Positions 5,277 to 8,395 of a DNA stretch of 8,395 bases are shown in pieces. The notes below the pieces were generated by a model, which did no database searches, was not told where the DNA came from, and saw only the letters and a program-made list of their open reading frames with translations. This DNA comes from MED-G20 sp038108155. GTDB lineage: Bacteria; Bacteroidota; Bacteroidia; Flavobacteriales_D; Parvicellaceae. The stretch lies in the NCBI GenBank assembly GCA_038108155.1, contig JAYNHP010000063.1:1-8395 (forward strand), read 5' to 3'. The position numbers and the translations under genes are program-made. Every line of letters starts with the position of its first letter. Position 1 is the stretch's first letter.

Positions 5277-8078
5277 TTAGGAATTATATTCTAATGCTAA
5301 AAATTCTCCAGTGTAGCTTTTTTTATTATTTATAAGTTTATCTAGAGTTCCTTCATAAACAATTTCTCCTCCTTTATTTCCACCATCAGGTCCTAAATCA
5401 ATTATATAATCAGATTCAATTATAACATCCATATTATGCTCAATAATAAGAACACTATTCCCAATTTTTATAAGTCTTCTAATAACATCTAAAAGTAAGT
5501 TAATATCTTCATGATGCAGACCTGTGGTTGGTTCGTCCAAAATATAGAAAGTATTTCCTGTTTGTTTTTTCCCTAATTCGGCTGCTAGTTTTATTCTCTG
5601 TGCTTCTCCTCCGGAAAGCGTAGTGGAGGATTGACCTAATTGAACGTATCCCAATCCAACATCATATAAAACTTTAATTCGTTCATATATATAATTGATG
5701 TCTTTAAAGAAAACTATTGCTTCGCTTATAGTCATATTTAACACATCGTTAATTGATTTTCCTTTGAATTTTACTTCTAAAGTTTCTCTGTTATATCTTT
5801 TTCCAAAACATTTATCACATTTTACATAAACATCAGGTAAAAAGTTCATTTCTATTAACTTCATTCCAGCACCTACACAAGTTTCACATCTTCCACCTTT
5901 AACGTTAAAGGAAAATCTTCCAGGTTTGTATCCTCTTATTTTAGCTTCCGGAAGTTGAGAAAATAAATCTCTTATAAAGTTGAAAATTCCAGTATATGTT
6001 GCAGGGTTCGATCGAGGAGTTCTACCTATAGGAGACTGGTTAATTCCTATGACCTTGTCTATATTTTCTAATCCCTTAATTTTCTCAAATGGCAAAGGTG
6101 TTTTAACAGATTTATAAAAATATTGGTTTAGAATTGGGTATAAAGTTTCGTTAATAAGAGTTGATTTTCCACTACCAGATACTCCAGTGACACAAACAAG
6201 ACAATTTAAGGGAATTGTAATATTAACTTCTTTTAAGTTATTTCCTGAAGCCTTAAAAATCCTTAAAGTATTATCTGCTTTCAAGGATATTTTTTTGGTA
6301 ATAGGTTTTTTAGTTTTTTTAGCCAAATATTTAGCAGTAATTGATTTTTTTATGTCAAGCTTGTTAGGTTTGTTTTGAGCTATTATCTCGCCTCCCAATT
6401 TCCCTGCACCTGGTCCAATATCAATTATCAAATCTGCTTCTTTCATTATGTCTTTATCATGTTCAACTACAATAACTGAATTCCCTTTGTCTCTCAAGCT
6501 TTTAAGGGATGCAATTAATTTATGGTTGTCTCTTTGGTGTAATCCAATTGAAGGCTCATCTAGAATATATAGTACGCCTGTTAATTCAGAACCTATTTGA
6601 GATGCTAGTCTTATTCTTTGTCCCTCTCCACCAGAAAGTGTAGCTGCAGGAAGATTAAGGTTTAAATATTCTAGTCCAACATTAATTAAAAATCCAATTC
6701 TGTTAGAAAGTTCTTTTAAAACATCTTTAGCTATTAATTTTTGATTTTTATTAAAATTTGATAGCAGATTATCAATCCAGTTTTTGAGTTCTATTATATC
6801 CATTTTAACTACATCACCTATGTTTTTATTCTGTATTTGATAATATTTATAGTGTTCTTTTAGTCTAGCTCCTTGGCAAACTTCACATACTTTTTTGTCC
6901 ATGAAATTAGATGCCCATCTTTTTATTTTATTTCCTCCATCTTTGTATTGTCGTTGAATAAAATTCCCCACACCTTCGTATCCATTTAAAACTTGATGAA
7001 CACCATTGTCTCCAAGAACTTTGATTAATTCATTCGTTCCATAGAGAATCTGGTTTATGCATTCGTCGTTAATTTTTTCTATAGGGGTTTCTAATTCAAA
7101 TCCATGGTGTTTTAAAAGTAGATTTATCTGTTTGAAAGTCCAATTATTTTCAAAAACACCTAAAGGTTCAATTCCTCCTTTTCTAATAGATTTCTTTTTA
7201 TTTGGTATGATTTTCTGCAATTCAATTTTATGTATAAATCCCAATCCGTTGCAAACTTCACATGCGCCTTTAGGAGAGTTAAAAGAAAAAAGATTTGGCT
7301 CTGGGTATGGTAATGAAACTCCGCTTTCTGAACACATTAATAATTTACTGAAGTTTATTTTTTGGTCATTTTCTATAATTTGAACTTCATCTTTGCCTTT
7401 TTTTAAAGCTAAAGAGATACTTTTTTGTAGCCTTGATTTATTATTATCATTTATCAAGATTATATCAATAATTAATGAAATATCGTGGGTTTTATATCGG
7501 TCTAGACGGTGTCCAAGTCCAATATTTTGAATTTCTCCATCCACATATGCCTTGGTAAAACCTTGTTTTATAATTTGGTCAAATAATTCTCGGTAGTGAC
7601 CTTTTCTCGACTTAACTAATGGTGCAGCAATTAATATTTTTTTATTTTCATATTTTTTAATTATTAAATTAATTATTTCTTTTTCTGAGTAACTAACTAA
7701 AGGTTTCTGGGTAATAGGAGAAATTGGAGTAGATACTCTAGCAAATAACAATCTTAGAAAATCGTAGATTTCTGTAATTGTTCCAACAGTTGATCTTGGA
7801 TTTTTTGAAACAGTTTTTTGTTCAATTGCAATTACTGGACTTAGACCTGAAATATGATCAACATCAGGTTTTGTTAGTTGCCCTACAAACTGTCTAGCGT
7901 ATGCATTGTAAGTTTCAAGGTAACGTCTTTGCCCCTCTGCAAATATAGTATCAAAGGCAAGTGAAGATTTTCCACTTCCACTGAGTCCAGTAATCACAAC
8001 CAGCTTATTGTGTGGAATATTTAATGATATATTTTTGAGATTGTGCGTTCTTGCACCTTCAATTATTATACTGTTCAT
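5277..8078 (-). CDS. uvrA: Excinuclease ABC subunit A
   Basis: The 933-residue length matches UvrA (E. coli 940). UvrA is the damage-recognising ATPase dimer of nucleotide excision repair, which loads UvrB at DNA lesions. Both ABC modules are intact. Module I has Walker A GLSGSGKSS (31-39), signature LSGGEGQR (481-488) and Walker B LYILDEPS (503-510). Module II has GVSGSGKST (632-640), LSGGEAQR (821-828) and FYILDEPTTGL (844-854). Zinc-binding CxxC pairs are present at C273/C276 with C398/C401 and at C731/C734 with C754/C757. The conserved QSPIGRTPRSNPATYTG block (681-697) and RFSFNVKGGRCE (721-732) are also clear. The ATG at 8078 gives the standard IIIEGARTHNLKN opening. The gene lies 28 bp after the glycosyltransferase stop and 9 bp before the LOG gene. 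No frameshift or missing catalytic residue is seen. Confidence 0.98.
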   Translation of the reverse strand: MNSIIIEGARTHNLKNISLNIPHNKLVVITGLSGSGKSSLAFDTIFAEGQRRYLETYNAYARQFVGQLTKPDVDHISGLSPVIAIEQKTVSKNPRSTVGTITEIYDFLRLLFARVSTPISPITQKPLVSYSEKEIINLIIKKYENKKILIAAPLVKSRKGHYRELFDQIIKQGFTKAYVDGEIQNIGLGHRLDRYKTHDISLIIDIILINDNNKSRLQKSISLALKKGKDEVQIIENDQKINFSKLLMCSESGVSLPYPEPNLFSFNSPKGACEVCNGLGFIHKIELQKIIPNKKKSIRKGGIEPLGVFENNWTFKQINLLLKHHGFELETPIEKINDECINQILYGTNELIKVLGDNGVHQVLNGYEGVGNFIQRQYKDGGNKIKRWASNFMDKKVCEVCQGARLKEHYKYYQIQNKNIGDVVKMDIIELKNWIDNLLSNFNKNQKLIAKDVLKELSNRIGFLINVGLEYLNLNLPAATLSGGEGQRIRLASQIGSELTGVLYILDEPSIGLHQRDNHKLIASLKSLRDKGNSVIVVEHDKDIMKEADLIIDIGPGAGKLGGEIIAQNKPNKLDIKKSITAKYLAKKTKKPITKKISLKADNTLRIFKASGNNLKEVNITIPLNCLVCVTGVSGSGKSTLINETLYPILNQYFYKSVKTPLPFEKIKGLENIDKVIGINQSPIGRTPRSNPATYTGIFNFIRDLFSQLPEAKIRGYKPGRFSFNVKGGRCETCVGAGMKLIEMNFLPDVYVKCDKCFGKRYNRETLEVKFKGKSINDVLNMTISEAIVFFKDINYIYERIKVLYDVGLGYVQLGQSSTTLSGGEAQRIKLAAELGKKQTGNTFYILDEPTTGLHHEDINLLLDVIRRLIKIGNSVLIIEHNMDVIIESDYIIDLGPDGGNKGGEIVYEGTLDKLINNKKSYTGEFLALEYNS

Positions 8079-8094
8079 TAATATAGAATGTATT

Positions 8095-8102
8095 CAAAAG
8101 TA
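8095..8102 (-). promoter_or_regulatory. Possible -7 promoter element for uvrA
   Basis: On the minus strand TACTTTTG (8102-8095) matches the TAnnTTTG element exactly, about 17 bp upstream of the uvrA ATG and between the two genes. No TTTG is found at the expected -33 distance, which would fall inside the 3' end of the upstream gene. It may give uvrA its own weak promoter; a chance match is quite possible in AT-rich DNA. Confidence 0.35.
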
Positions 8103-8106
8103 TAAT

Positions 8107-8395
8107 CTATTCTCTTAAATCTTTATGTTGTTGAGTAGTTAAATATAAAGTAATAAAAATACCCAAGAAGTATATAATATATAATATTACTTGTATATAA
8201 GTCCACTCGGTAACAAATCTGTAAAGAATTGCCGCAATTAAAGACGAAAGAAAAGCTATTCCAGAAAATATAAAAATTATTTGAGTATTGTTAAATCCAA
8301 GGAAAGACAGATGATGAGTGGTGTGGTCTTTGCCCCCAATAAATGGAGATTGCCCTCTCGATATACGATTTATAAAAACGCTAGTTGTATCAATT
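8107..8395 (-). CDS. C-terminal end of a WecA/TagO/MraY-family undecaprenyl-phosphate glycosyl-phosphate transferase (partial)
   Basis: Ninety-five residues are visible, ending at TAG (8109-8107); the start lies beyond the right edge. The visible part opens with IDTTSVFINRISRGQSPFIG followed by GKDHTTHHLSFLGF. An F-x-R-(I/L)-x-x-G-x-S-P-F-x-x-(D/G)-x-x-H-x-x-H-(H/R)-L arrangement is the conserved late cytoplasmic loop of the WecA/TagO branch of the MraY superfamily. Those histidines help bind the UDP-sugar. Two transmembrane helices follow (about NTQIIFIFSGIAFLSSLIAAILY and YIQVILYIIYFLGIFITLYL, separated by RFVTEWT). The protein ends in a charged QQHKDLRE tail. Such inner-membrane enzymes transfer a HexNAc 1-phosphate to undecaprenyl phosphate to start O-antigen, capsule or related glycans. 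Exact substrate, and wecA versus other symbols, cannot be decided from this fragment. Confidence 0.88.
   Translation of the reverse strand, partial: IDTTSVFINRISRGQSPFIGGKDHTTHHLSFLGFNNTQIIFIFSGIAFLSSLIAAILYRFVTEWTYIQVILYIIYFLGIFITLYLTTQQHKDLRE

Noticed and set aside
6187..6378. Open plus-strand frame of 63 codons opposite uvrA
   Set aside because: It lies within the conserved linker and second Walker A region of uvrA on the other strand and shows no family features.
7057..7383. Open plus-strand frame of 108 codons opposite uvrA
   Set aside because: It is antisense to the first zinc-binding region of uvrA; its cysteine and proline content follows from the reverse complement.

Overview
The window looks like chromosomal DNA from an AT-rich, probably free-living and fairly compact member of the Bacteroidota (Flavobacteriales-like). 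The L34 protein closely resembles Bacteroidetes L34. Start codons are preceded by A-rich leaders without a Shine-Dalgarno GGAGG. Three intergenic or junction sites match the Bacteroidetes promoter core TAnnTTTG. A SPOR-domain protein and a thrombospondin-type-3 outer-membrane barrel protein, both of families common in this phylum, are also present.

Layout from left to right. At 2-724 (+) is the 3' end of a beta-rich, propeller-like protein of unknown function that starts outside the window. Stop codon against stop codon with it lies accA (725-1675, -), the alpha carboxyltransferase subunit of acetyl-CoA carboxylase. A 184-bp divergent spacer separates accA from rpmH (1860-2021, +), a 53-residue ribosomal protein L34 gene. 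rpmH converges, 18 bp apart, on a minus-strand block that fills the rest of the window. In transcription order this block is: the C-terminal end of a WecA/MraY-type glycosyl-phosphate transferase (8107-8395, partial), uvrA (5277-8078), a LOG-family phosphoribohydrolase (4596-5267), an outer-membrane barrel protein with two calcium-binding TSP3 repeats (3550-4596), and a secreted protein with two related beta domains, a lysine-rich linker and a C-terminal SPOR domain (2040-3425).

The genes from uvrA to the barrel protein are spaced by 9 bp and by a 1-nt overlap, so they are probably cotranscribed. The SPOR gene follows after 124 bp and has its own promoter-like sequence. Most genes are housekeeping: fatty-acid synthesis, translation, nucleotide excision repair and envelope glycan priming. 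The two least-characterised genes, barrel/TSP3 and SPOR, are neighbours and may work together between outer membrane and peptidoglycan.

The most unusual observation is that the barrel gene has no ATG, GTG or TTG at a plausible start. A complete signal peptide can be read only from an ATT codon that overlaps the upstream stop as TAATT. I see no mobile element, CRISPR array, tRNA or rRNA, and no convincing novel multi-gene system.
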